A DNA stretch of 10,983 bases from an uncultured Collinsella sp. (GCA_900551625.1 URWZ01000036.1:1-10983), one strand, 5' to 3'. Positions 1 through 5,940 are shown, counted from the stretch's first letter. The notes: generated by a model from the letters alone, not told the origin. Translations and numbers: made by a program.

Positions 1-49
1 ACGAGATAGCGTAGCGTCTCGTGGGCTCGGAGATGTGTATAAGAGACAG
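1..49. other. Nextera i7-side sequencing adapter (artefact)
   Basis: Not biological. Bases 1-7 are the inner end of the P7 primer. Bases 8-15 (AGCGTAGC) are an 8-base index that matches, from memory, the Nextera N709 i7 index. Bases 16-30 are the read-2 adapter GTCTCGTGGGCTCGG, and 31-49 are the Tn5 mosaic end AGATGTGTATAAGAGACAG. Genomic sequence begins at base 50. The segment should be trimmed. Confidence 0.98.
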
Positions 50-51
50 GT

Positions 52-141
52 TTGGGGACGGTTTTGTTTTGGCGGGTTGGATATCGGTATGGCCGGTGCG
101 CGCCCGCGCCGGATAACCTGCCAAAGCAAACCCGTCTCCAA
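52..141. repeat. Long intergenic inverted repeat (hairpin)
   Basis: Arms of 27 nt at 52-78 and 115-141 are inverted copies that match at 23 of 27 positions. Three of the four differences still allow G-T pairing, so transcribed RNA could pair at 26 of 27 positions. The 36-nt interior holds a second stem, CCGGTGCG at 93-100 with CGCGCCGG at 105-112. The arm sequence recurs at 4762-4785 with 21 of 24 identities, so this is a repeat family and not a chance palindrome. It lies 34 nt before the GH1 start codon and at the very end of the contig. It could be a MITE-like element, a terminator for an unseen upstream gene, or a processing site. No T-tract follows the outer stem. Confidence 0.8.
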
Positions 142-175
142 CCGGAAGCTCTAGAACACGAAAGCGAGGACTTTG

Positions 176-1576
176 ATGGCACAGTATCAGCTGCCCAACG
201 ACTTCTTCTTTGGCGCTGCTATGTCCGGCCCGCAGACTGAGGGTCAGTGGAACCAGGGCGGCAAGCTCGAGAACCTGTGGGACACCTGGTCCATCCAGGA
301 TCTGGGTTCGTTCTACAACCGCGTTGGCTCTTACGCCGGCAATGACTTTATGGCCAAGTACCAGGAAGACCTTCGCATTTTGAAGGACTTGGGTCTGGAT
401 ACCTATCGCACTTCCATCCAGTGGAGCCGTCTGCTCGATGCCGACGGCAACCTCAACGAGGAAGGTGCCGCGTGGTATCACGAGTTGTTCCGCGCCTCTC
501 GCGAAGCCGGCTTGGAGCCGTTTGTCAACTTGTACCACTTTGACATGCCCACCTACCTCTTTAACCGTGGCGGCTGGGAGAGCCGTGAGGTTGTCGAGGC
601 TTACGCACATTACGCCGACGTCGCCTTCCACGAGTTTGGCCAGGAGATTAAGTACTGGTTCACCTTTAACGAGCCCATCGTCGAGCCCGAGCAGCGCTAT
701 CAGGAGGGCGTGTGGTTCCCGCAGTTCCACGACTTCAACCGCGCCCGCACCGTGCAGTATCACATCTCGCTGGCGCACGCGCTGGCCGTGGCCAACTATC
801 GTCGCGCCTATGACGAGGGCGCTATTCGCGCCGATGCCAAGATCGGCATGATCAACTGCTTTACCCCGGTCTACACCAAGGAGAACCCCAGCGAGGCGGA
901 CCTCGAGGCCGTGCGCATGACCAGCGGCATCAACAACCGCTGGTGGCTCGACCTCATCACCAAGGGCGAGCTTCCTGCCGACGTGCTCGACAGCCTGGCC
1001 GAGGGCGGCGTTAAGCTCCCGTTCCGCGCCGGCGACCAAGAGATCCTCAAGCAGGGTGTTGTCGACTGGCTCGGCTGCAACTACTACCACCCCACGCGTG
1101 TTCAGGCGCCGGCGAGCAAGGTCGACCAGTACGGCCTGCCGCACTTTGCCGACGAGTACGTATGGCCCGACGCCGTTATGAACGAGAGCCGCGGCTGGGA
1201 GATCTACCCGCAGGGCCTCTACGACTTTGGCATGGACTGCGCTAAGAACTACCCCGATCTTGAGTGGTTCGTTTCCGAGAACGGCATCGGCATCATGGAC
1301 GAATACAAGAACCGTGACGCCGAAGGAACCATCCAGGATGACTACCGCGTCGACTTTGTACGTCAGCACCTGGAGTGGGTGGCCAAGGCCATCGACGAGG
1401 GCGCCAAGTGCCGGGGCTATCACTACTGGGCCGTCATCGATAACTGGTCTTGGGCCAATGCCTTTAAGAATCGTTACGGCTTTGTCGAGGTCGATCTCAT
1501 GGACGGCTACAAGCGCCGCCTTAAGAAGTCGGCGGCCTGGCTCAAACAGGTCGCCACGACCCACGTGGTTGATTAG
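176..1576 (+). CDS. GH1 6-phospho-beta-glucosidase
   Basis: Cytosolic retaining glycoside hydrolase of family 1, 466 residues, normal length for the family. It probably hydrolyses a 6-phosphorylated beta-glucoside delivered by the adjacent PTS. Visible family motifs are Q20 in PQTEG, R-T-S-I-Q-W-S-R, the H-F-D-M-P strand, the acid/base E166 in FNEP, and the nucleophile E368 in SENG. At the sugar-6 site, Ser425 in DNWSW replaces the Glu seen in non-phosphorylated beta-glucosidases. Together with Tyr434 this favours a phosphorylated substrate. However, the Lys expected seven residues after that Ser is Asn432, with Lys431 next to it. ATG at 176 is chosen over TTG at 173 because GAGGA (166-170) is spaced 5 nt from the ATG and only 2 nt from the TTG. 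There is no signal peptide. The gene is first in the cluster, with EIIC 120 nt downstream. The family is certain; the exact substrate is inferred. Confidence 0.93.
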   Translation: MAQYQLPNDFFFGAAMSGPQTEGQWNQGGKLENLWDTWSIQDLGSFYNRVGSYAGNDFMAKYQEDLRILKDLGLDTYRTSIQWSRLLDADGNLNEEGAAWYHELFRASREAGLEPFVNLYHFDMPTYLFNRGGWESREVVEAYAHYADVAFHEFGQEIKYWFTFNEPIVEPEQRYQEGVWFPQFHDFNRARTVQYHISLAHALAVANYRRAYDEGAIRADAKIGMINCFTPVYTKENPSEADLEAVRMTSGINNRWWLDLITKGELPADVLDSLAEGGVKLPFRAGDQEILKQGVVDWLGCNYYHPTRVQAPASKVDQYGLPHFADEYVWPDAVMNESRGWEIYPQGLYDFGMDCAKNYPDLEWFVSENGIGIMDEYKNRDAEGTIQDDYRVDFVRQHLEWVAKAIDEGAKCRGYHYWAVIDNWSWANAFKNRYGFVEVDLMDGYKRRLKKSAAWLKQVATTHVVD

Positions 1577-1696
1577 CGACCGGGCGAACGCCCAGACCGC
1601 GCGCCGCCGCGCGCAACACATGGCACATCTGGTGGCAGAGGGCGACAGACCACCGTGCGCATAGGAAAAGGCCGGATTTGAAAGTTAGGAGCAATC
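1577..1696 (+). promoter_or_regulatory. Structured intercistronic spacer before EIIC
   Basis: The 120 nt between the GH1 gene and EIIC contain three foldable segments: GGGCG/CGCCC (1582-1586 with 1589-1593), GCGCGC/GCGCGC (1599-1604 with 1609-1614), and GGTGG/CCACC (1631-1635 with 1650-1654). None is followed by a T-tract, so they do not look like terminators. The EIIC ribosome binding site AGGAG is at 1687-1691, 5 nt before the ATG. No convincing promoter is seen. The hairpins may affect mRNA stability or set the ratio of enzyme to transporter; this is inference. Confidence 0.4.
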
Positions 1697-3040
1697 ATGG
1701 CCAGTGACAACGGAAAGAGCTTCCTCGACAAGTTTGCCGAGGTCTCTGCGAAGGTGGGAAACCAGGTTCACCTGCGTTCCCTGCGTGACGCCTTCGCGAC
1801 CATCACGCCGCTCTATATCCTTGCGGGTATCGCGGTTCTTATTAACAACGTCGTGTTCCCTCTGTTCCCGCTCGATGCGGCGGGCCTTGCCAACCTTCAG
1901 ACGTGGGGCTCGGCAATTACGCTGGGCACCCTCAACGTCTCTGCCATTATCTTGGCCGGATTGATTGGCTACAGCCTCGCCAAGAACAAGCGTTTCGATA
2001 ACCCGCTCGCTTGCGTGGTCGTCGCCATCTCTGCCTTCGTCATCATGATGCCGCAGCAGATCACCGCCTCGCTTGCCGCCACGAGCCCACTGCTCACCGA
2101 CAAGATCACCTCCGCCGAGGTCACGGGCGCCCTTTCGACTGCCAACACCGGCACCAACGGTCTGTTCTCGGCTATTATCATCGCCCTGCTTTCCGTCTCG
2201 CTCTTCATCAAGATTTCTGGCGTCGAGAAGCTCAAGGTTAAGCTGGGCGAGGGCGTGCCTCCCGCGGTCTCCAACTCCTTCAACGTCATGATTCCGATGC
2301 TGCTTAACCTCGCGGTCTTCGCTCTTGCCGCAGCCCTGCTCGCCGTGTGCGCCGGCACCGATCTGTGCACCATCATCTCCACGTGCATCTCCAACCCGCT
2401 CAAGAGCATCATGAACGCCGGTCCGTGGGCTGTTATCCTCATCTACACCCTTGCTAACCTGCTGTTCTGCGTCGGTATTCACCAGTCCACCATCTCTGGC
2501 GCTACCGTCGAGCCGATCCTGACCATGCTCATCGTCGACAACATGGCTACCTTTGCCGCCGGTGGCACCATCCAGCCCGATCACTACATGAACATGCAGA
2601 TCGTTAACAGCTTCGCCCTCATCGGCGGCTCGGGCTGCACCCTCATGCTCCTGCTCGACACGCTCCTGTTCTCCAAGAACAAGGCTTCCGAGACCGTTTC
2701 CAAGATGGCTATCCTGCCTGGTCTGTTCAACATCAACGAGCCGGTTATCTACGGTTACCCCATCGTGTACAACCTGCCGCTCATGATCCCGTTCGTTCTT
2801 CTTCCCGATCTGTTCATCGGCATCACCTATGGCCTTACCTGCGCAGGCATCATCAGCCCCTGCATCGCCCAGGTGCCCTGGACCATGCCTCCCGTCATCA
2901 ATGCCCTGCTCGCTACGGGCTTTGACTGGCGCGCCGGCGTGTGGCAGGCTATCGAGATTGTCATTGGCATGGCCGTCTACCTGCCCTTTATGAAGATTTC
3001 CGAGAAGGCAATCGCCAAGCAGGAGGCTTTCGCCGAGTAG
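1697..3040 (+). CDS. celB: PTS EIIC, lactose/cellobiose family
   Basis: Membrane permease of a Lac-family (cellobiose, chitobiose or lactose) phosphotransferase system, 447 residues, the usual length for a stand-alone EIIC. It binds the sugar, carries it across the membrane and presents it to phospho-EIIB. The protein has many long hydrophobic stretches from about residue 35 to 435. Family landmarks are GIHQST with His262 and NINEPVIYG with Glu348, corresponding to the conserved His and Glu at the sugar site of the family (known from the chitobiose EIIC structure), plus the PWTMPP segment near residue 396. The neighbours supply the remaining parts: hydrolase upstream, EIIB and EIIA downstream. 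The gene symbol is by family analogy; substrate among beta-glucosides cannot be fixed from sequence. The ribosome binding site AGGAG at 1687-1691 supports the start. Confidence 0.94.
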   Translation: MASDNGKSFLDKFAEVSAKVGNQVHLRSLRDAFATITPLYILAGIAVLINNVVFPLFPLDAAGLANLQTWGSAITLGTLNVSAIILAGLIGYSLAKNKRFDNPLACVVVAISAFVIMMPQQITASLAATSPLLTDKITSAEVTGALSTANTGTNGLFSAIIIALLSVSLFIKISGVEKLKVKLGEGVPPAVSNSFNVMIPMLLNLAVFALAAALLAVCAGTDLCTIISTCISNPLKSIMNAGPWAVILIYTLANLLFCVGIHQSTISGATVEPILTMLIVDNMATFAAGGTIQPDHYMNMQIVNSFALIGGSGCTLMLLLDTLLFSKNKASETVSKMAILPGLFNINEPVIYGYPIVYNLPLMIPFVLLPDLFIGITYGLTCAGIISPCIAQVPWTMPPVINALLATGFDWRAGVWQAIEIVIGMAVYLPFMKISEKAIAKQEAFAE

Positions 3041-3068
3041 AACGCCTAACGTTCGTCCCTTTCACCTT

Positions 3069-3101
3069 TGCGGGCGCCGGTACGCGGTGCCGGTGCCCGC
3101 A
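3069..3101 (+). promoter_or_regulatory. 15-bp intercistronic hairpin between EIIC and EIIB
   Basis: Arms 3069-3083 and 3087-3101 pair along all 15 positions, 13 Watson-Crick and 2 G-T wobbles, around a GCG loop. The stem is very GC-rich. It is followed by GCTCTCTCCC and not by a run of T, so it is not a standard intrinsic terminator. In an operon this position suits an mRNA-stabilising or partial-termination element protecting the upstream transporter message. The role is inferred; the structure is seen directly. Confidence 0.65.
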
Positions 3102-3111
3102 GCTCTCTCCC

Positions 3112-3142
3112 TTGTGTAAAGATGCAGGGGGGTGGGCACAAT
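3112..3142 (+). promoter_or_regulatory. Weak candidate internal promoter before EIIB
   Basis: TTGTGT at 3112-3117 and CACAAT at 3137-3142 resemble -35 and -10 boxes, but the 19-nt spacer is long and both boxes are imperfect. It would give EIIB and EIIA their own transcript after the 3069-3101 hairpin. Low confidence. Confidence 0.2.
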
Positions 3143-3170
3143 AGCCGCAAGGAATAAAACCAGTTGTCGT

Positions 3171-3185
3171 CTGCGCGCCGCGCAG
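3171..3185 (+). promoter_or_regulatory. Small hairpin next to the EIIB ribosome binding site
   Basis: CTGCGC (3171-3176) and GCGCAG (3180-3185) form a perfect 6-bp stem with a 3-nt loop. It ends 5 nt before the strong ribosome binding site AGGAGG at 3191-3196. It leaves the site exposed, so it may aid 5' stability or mark a processing point. Confidence 0.35.
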
Positions 3186-3201
3186 TTATAAGGAGGAAAC
3201 C

Positions 3202-3504
3202 ATGAAGAAGATCATGCTCTGCTGCAATGCCGGTATGTCCACGAGCCTGCTGGTCCAGAAGATGCAGGCCGAGGTTGCAAACCGTGGTCTGGATATTGAG
3301 GTCGAGGCTCGTCCCATGAACGAGGCCCACGATCACCTGGACGAGTGCGACATGTTGCTGCTTGGTCCGCAGATCGGCTACACCAAGGGCGATTTTGAGA
3401 AGGAGGCCGCCGGCCGCTTCCCGGTCGAGGTTATCAACATGGTCGACTACGGCCGCATGAACGCTGCCGGCATCATCGACCACTGCGTCAGCGTGATGGG
3501 CTAG
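3202..3504 (+). CDS. celA: PTS EIIB, lactose/cellobiose family
   Basis: Cytosolic phosphocarrier of 100 residues, full length for the family. It takes phosphate from EIIA on a cysteine and passes it to the sugar held by EIIC. The active-site loop CNAGMSTS is intact near the N-terminus, with Cys8 the expected phosphorylated residue. Cys7 beside it is an extra cysteine. The LLLGPQIGY segment (about residues 52-60) is the second family hallmark. The ribosome binding site AGGAGG at 3191-3196 is spaced 5 nt from the ATG and is the strongest in the cluster. The EIIA gene follows almost without a gap, consistent with coupled translation. The symbol follows family convention; the sugar could be cellobiose, chitobiose or another beta-glucoside. 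Confidence 0.94.
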   Translation: MKKIMLCCNAGMSTSLLVQKMQAEVANRGLDIEVEARPMNEAHDHLDECDMLLLGPQIGYTKGDFEKEAAGRFPVEVINMVDYGRMNAAGIIDHCVSVMG

Positions 3505-3513
3505 GTGCACTGC

Positions 3514-3846
3514 ATGGAGGATATGAACGAACTGCAGATGACCTGCTTTGAGATCATCAGCTACGTCGGTACCGCCAAGAGCATGTACATCAATGCCGTG
3601 CAAAAGGCCAAGGAGGGCGATTTTGACGCCGCCGAGGAGCTTATCAAGCAGGGCGACGAGGCCTATAACGGTGGCCACGATGTTCACATGGGGCTTCTGA
3701 AGAAGGAGGCCAACGGCGAGCGTAACGGCGAGGCCCCGTTGATTTTGCTGCATGCCGAGGACCAGATGGCCGGCACCGAGACCATGCGCGTCATGGCGAC
3801 GGAGCTCATCGAGGTTCACAAGCAGCTGCAGGCACTTCAGGCCTAG
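3514..3846 (+). CDS. celC: PTS EIIA, lactose/cellobiose family
   Basis: Cytosolic phosphocarrier of about 110 residues that accepts phosphate from HPr on a histidine and donates it to EIIB. The family is helical and trimeric. Landmarks are the FEIISYVGTAKSMY helix near the N-terminus, the KAKEGDFDAAEELIKQGDEA helix, and LLHAEDQ with His80 as the phosphorylation site and Asp83 as the likely metal ligand. The start is uncertain. ATG 3514 (MEDMNELQ) is preferred, with AGGTG at 3503-3507 spaced 6 nt. GTG 3505, directly after the EIIB stop, and ATG 3523 are alternatives; the latter sits only 2 nt after a GGAGG. It is the last gene of the PTS cluster, with a terminator downstream. Confidence 0.92.
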   Translation: MEDMNELQMTCFEIISYVGTAKSMYINAVQKAKEGDFDAAEELIKQGDEAYNGGHDVHMGLLKKEANGERNGEAPLILLHAEDQMAGTETMRVMATELIEVHKQLQALQA

Positions 3847-3904
3847 TCGGCGTTATCGCCGCGACGGACCGTGCGGTCCAACAGACAACATAGTCCCTTT
3901 GACG

Positions 3905-3942
3905 GGCGCCGGGAGCCTCCGCCTCCCGGCGCCTTTATTTTA
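3905..3942 (+). terminator. Intrinsic terminator of the PTS cluster
   Basis: A perfect 11-bp GC stem, GGCGCCGGGAG (3905-3915) with CTCCCGGCGCC (3923-3933), has a 7-nt loop and is followed by TTTATTTTA (3934-3942). Smaller hairpins precede it: GGCG/CGCC at 3849-3860 and GGACCG/CGGTCC at 3866-3879. It ends the EIIC-EIIB-EIIA message before the transposon. Confidence 0.92.
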
Positions 3943-3986
3943 CGGGCTTTAGCCTGTGCGGGGCGCGTAGCGCGCCGCATCAGAAA

Positions 3987-4028
3987 CCACCCGCTATGCG
4001 GGTGGGGCCAAACGGCTTTACAAAGCCG
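3987..4028. repeat. Left-end hairpins of the IS200 element
   Basis: CCACCCGC (3987-3994) pairs perfectly with GCGGGTGG (3998-4005) around TAT. CGGCTTT (4013-4019) pairs with AAAGCCG (4022-4028). Subterminal hairpins like these are the strand-specific recognition sites of Y1 transposases, and in IS200 they also block read-through transcription into tnpA. Confidence 0.65.
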
Positions 4029-4096
4029 CCCCCTCGCCGGACACTTGCGATTGTTCAGGCCGCAAGGAATCCGAGTCGAGAGGGCGGTGGTGGCGT

Positions 4097-4567
4097 ATGG
4101 CCCAGAAGGCCTACAGCCTGTCGCACACGAAGTGGATGTGCAAGTACCACGTCGTGTTCACGCCGAAGTATAGGCGCAAAGTCATCTACAACCAAATAAG
4201 GTCCGACCTCGGGGAGATCTTCAGGAAGCTCTGCCAGTACAAGGGGATAGAGATCATCGAGGGGCACCTGATGCCCGACCACGTCCGCATGCTGCTGGCG
4301 ATACCGCCGAAGTACGGCGTATCGAGCGTGATGGGCTGCCTGAAGGGGAAGAGCTCGCTGATGGTATTCGACAAGCACGCGAACATGAAGTACAAGTTCG
4401 GCAACGGGAAGTTCTGGGCCGAGGGCTACTACGTGTCCACCGTCGGCCTGAACGAGGCCGCCATTGCGAAGTACATCCGGGAGCAGGAGAAGGCCGACAT
4501 CGCGATCGACCGGCTGAGCGTCAAGGAGTACGAGGACCCCTTCGATAGGGGGCCGGGGCGTAAATAG
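4097..4567 (+). CDS. tnpA: IS200-type Y1 transposase, HUH site altered
   Basis: Single-domain Y1 (HUH) transposase, 156 residues, normal length for IS200 TnpA. Family segments are intact: KYHVVFTPKYRRK near residue 17, the GCLKGKSSLM helix, KFGNGKFWAEGYYVSTVG, and the catalytic-tyrosine helix AKYIREQE with Tyr126. The metal-binding HUH motif should read His-hydrophobic-His, but here it is His62-Val63-Arg64 (CAC GTC CGC). A single A-to-G change from a His codon explains it. Loss of a metal ligand would be expected to stop strand cleavage, so this copy is probably inactive unless rescued by another copy in trans. AGG is used four times and ATA three times, unlike the nearby genes. GGTGG at 4086-4090 is a plausible ribosome binding site, spaced 6 nt. 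Confidence 0.9.
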   Translation: MAQKAYSLSHTKWMCKYHVVFTPKYRRKVIYNQIRSDLGEIFRKLCQYKGIEIIEGHLMPDHVRMLLAIPPKYGVSSVMGCLKGKSSLMVFDKHANMKYKFGNGKFWAEGYYVSTVGLNEAAIAKYIREQEKADIAIDRLSVKEYEDPFDRGPGRK

Positions 4568-4634
4568 CGCCGGTTTGACCGGCCCGTCACGGGTCAATCT
4601 GCAGTGCGGCCCGAATCCCGTGAGGGCCGGCGCC
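4567..4634. repeat. Nested palindromes downstream of tnpA
   Basis: GCGCCGG (4567-4573) pairs with CCGGCGC (4627-4633). Inside it CACGGG (4588-4593) pairs with CCCGTG (4617-4622). The region starts at the last base of the tnpA stop codon and belongs to the non-coding 3' part of the IS element. A further small stem, AGGGT/ACCCT, lies at 4658-4670. It may be a structural RNA segment or a transposition end element; the role is unknown. Confidence 0.5.
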
Positions 4635-4676
4635 TTTAGACGCGTGCCGGAAATCCAAGGGTTATACCCTAAGAGC

Positions 4677-4708
4677 AAACCACCCCTTTTAGGGGTGGTT
4701 TTGATTTT
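4677..4708. repeat. Right-end hairpin of the IS200 element, terminator-like
   Basis: AAACCACCCCT (4677-4687) pairs perfectly over 11 bp with AGGGGTGGTTT (4691-4701) around TTT, followed by TGATTTTT. It is the probable right-end recognition hairpin of the transposon. It also has the shape of an intrinsic terminator for tnpA. Confidence 0.65.
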
Positions 4709-4759
4709 TGGGGATGGTCTTGCGCGGTCTGTTGGGCGGCCAATTGCGTTACCCCAGAT

Positions 4760-4800
4760 AAAACCTGCCAAAACAAACCTGTCCCTTTTTGGTAGGTTTT
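4760..4800. repeat. Second copy of the intergenic hairpin repeat
   Basis: The core at 4762-4785 matches the repeat arms at 115-138 (21 of 24) and at 55-78 in reverse (21 of 24). Here it forms its own hairpin: 14-bp arms 4760-4773 and 4787-4800, one G-T wobble, 13-nt loop. It lies 54 nt before the glucokinase start codon and may double as a transcription barrier after the IS element. Confidence 0.7.
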
Positions 4801-4854
4801 TGCCTTGGGAGCGGTACCATACAGGCAATGTTTAAACGAGAAAGGTGGGCTCCC

Positions 4855-5808
4855 ATGGAACCTAAGCAGTACTACATCGGCATCGACGTCGGCGGCACTT
4901 CGGTTAAGGAAGGTCTGTTCGACGAAGACGGCAACCTGCTTGCCAAGGCCAGCGTGCCTACGCCTCCCATCGTTGACGCCGCGGGCTTTGCCGCGGTGAC
5001 CGAGGCTATCGACCAGGTGGTCGCCAAGGCTCAGATTCCGCGTGCCTTTGTGGCGGGCATTGGCCTGGCCGTTCCGTGCCCCATTCCGGCGTCGGGCGAT
5101 GCCAAGGTCAAGGCCAACATTGCCATTAACCTGCCCAAGCTGAGGATCGCCATTCAGGAGCACTGTCCCGACGCGGTCGTTAAGTACGAGAACGATGCCA
5201 ACGCCGCTGCCATGGGCGAGGCCTGGCTCGGTTCTGCCAAGGGCGTGCAGAATGTGGTGATGGTCACCATCGGCACCGGCGTGGGCGGCGGCGTTATCGT
5301 CAACGGCGACGTGGTGTCGGGCGTTGTGGGTGCTGGCGGCGAGATTGGCCACATGTGCCTGAACCCGGCTGAGGAGCGCACCTGCGGCTGCGGCGGCCAT
5401 GGCCACCTGGAGCAGTATTCCAGCGCCACCGGCGTGGTGAGCAACTACCTTGCCGAGTGCAAGAAAGCGGGCGTCGATCCCATCGAGCTCACCGGCCCCT
5501 CCGATTCCAAGGACGTGTTCCAAGCCTGCTGCGAGGGCGACAAGCTTGCGCTGGCCGCGGCCGATACCATGGCCGACTATCTCGGTCGTGCACTGGCGCT
5601 TATCGCCAACGTGGTCGATCCCGAGATGTTCCTCATCGGCGGCGGCGCCTCCGCCTCGGCCGATGTCTACCTCGACAAGGTTCGCGAGCACTTTAAGCAA
5701 TACGCGCTCTCTGCCTCGCGCGAGACGCCCATTAAGGTCGCTTCGCTCGGAAACGACGCCGGCATCATCGGTGCCGCCTACGTAGCCCTGCGCGCCGCCG
5801 GCAAATAG
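4855..5808 (+). CDS. glcK: ROK-family glucokinase
   Basis: Cytosolic ATP-dependent sugar kinase of the ROK family, 317 residues, typical length. It most likely phosphorylates glucose to glucose 6-phosphate. The N-terminal phosphate loop IGIDVGGTSVK spans residues 8-18. The catalytic base is Asp114 in ENDANAAA. The ATP-site glycine segment GTGVGGGVIVNG is near residues 141-152. The zinc site comprises His166 in GEIGHM, Cys177 and Cys179 in CGCG, and His184, where most family members have a third Cys. The sugar-contacting Glu186 follows. ATG 4855 is chosen because AAAGGTGG (4841-4848) lies 6 nt upstream and the ROK fold begins directly after it; an upstream in-frame start at 4789 would lie inside the hairpin repeat. 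The gene could handle the glucose released by the GH1 enzyme. Other ROK sugars such as mannose or fructose are possible. Confidence 0.9.
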   Translation: MEPKQYYIGIDVGGTSVKEGLFDEDGNLLAKASVPTPPIVDAAGFAAVTEAIDQVVAKAQIPRAFVAGIGLAVPCPIPASGDAKVKANIAINLPKLRIAIQEHCPDAVVKYENDANAAAMGEAWLGSAKGVQNVVMVTIGTGVGGGVIVNGDVVSGVVGAGGEIGHMCLNPAEERTCGCGGHGHLEQYSSATGVVSNYLAECKKAGVDPIELTGPSDSKDVFQACCEGDKLALAAADTMADYLGRALALIANVVDPEMFLIGGGASASADVYLDKVREHFKQYALSASRETPIKVASLGNDAGIIGAAYVALRAAGK

Positions 5809-5813
5809 CTGGT

Positions 5814-5847
5814 ACAAAGGGGACAGACTTCGCCCCGACACTTGCCC
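5814..5847. repeat. Possible degenerate copy of the intergenic repeat
   Basis: The segment after the glucokinase stop contains AAAGGGGACAGACTT, which resembles the reverse complement of the 4762-4790 repeat only around GGGACAG. The similarity is short and may be chance. No clear terminator is seen between glcK and the pyrophosphatase gene. Confidence 0.2.
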
Positions 5848-5896
5848 CAAATTGTGCCGCGGCCCTTCCGTCTCAGAAGGCTCGGCGCCAGCGTGC

Positions 5897-5902
5897 TACC
5901 AT
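5897..5902 (+). promoter_or_regulatory. Candidate -10 element before ppaC
   Basis: TACCAT, within CTACCATAG, lies 38 nt before the ppaC start codon. The same TACCATA string occurs at 4815-4821 before the glucokinase. No good -35 box is present at the right distance. It is a guess from recurrence and position. Confidence 0.3.
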
Positions 5903-5940
5903 AGCTACGTCCAAGTACATATATTAAGTGGAGGATATCC

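Larger units (their letters stand above)
3981..4705 (+). mobile_element. IS200-type insertion sequence
   Basis: A unit of roughly 725 bp with a single tnpA and no tnpB, fitting the IS200 group of the IS200/IS605 family. These elements move as single-stranded circles or linear strands and carry subterminal hairpins in place of terminal inverted repeats. The left end carries an 8-bp hairpin at 3987-4005 and a second at 4013-4028. The right end carries an 11-bp hairpin at 4677-4701. Both end hairpins begin with AAACCACCC, which ties them together as the element's ends. The exact cleavage points cannot be fixed without an empty site. The element sits harmlessly between the PTS terminator and the glucokinase gene. 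Its transposase uses AGG and ATA codons that I do not see commonly in the neighbouring genes, which suggests transfer. Confidence 0.72.

Noticed and set aside
52..240. Short open frame starting next to the adapter
   Set aside because: It runs through the inverted repeat and into the GH1 gene out of frame; there is no ribosome binding site.
3505..3513. GTG at 3505 as the EIIA start, directly after the EIIB stop
   Set aside because: It is possible, but ATG 3514 has a better-spaced AGGTG and gives the more usual N-terminus. The choice remains open.
4669..5850. Minus-strand frame of 393 codons opposite the glucokinase
   Set aside because: It overlaps the ROK gene fully and runs through the hairpin repeat and IS end, so it is a composition artefact.
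4034..5850. GACACTTGC shared by the IS leader (about 4039) and the glcK downstream region (about 5837)
   Set aside because: Nine matching bases with little flanking similarity are expected by chance at this scale.
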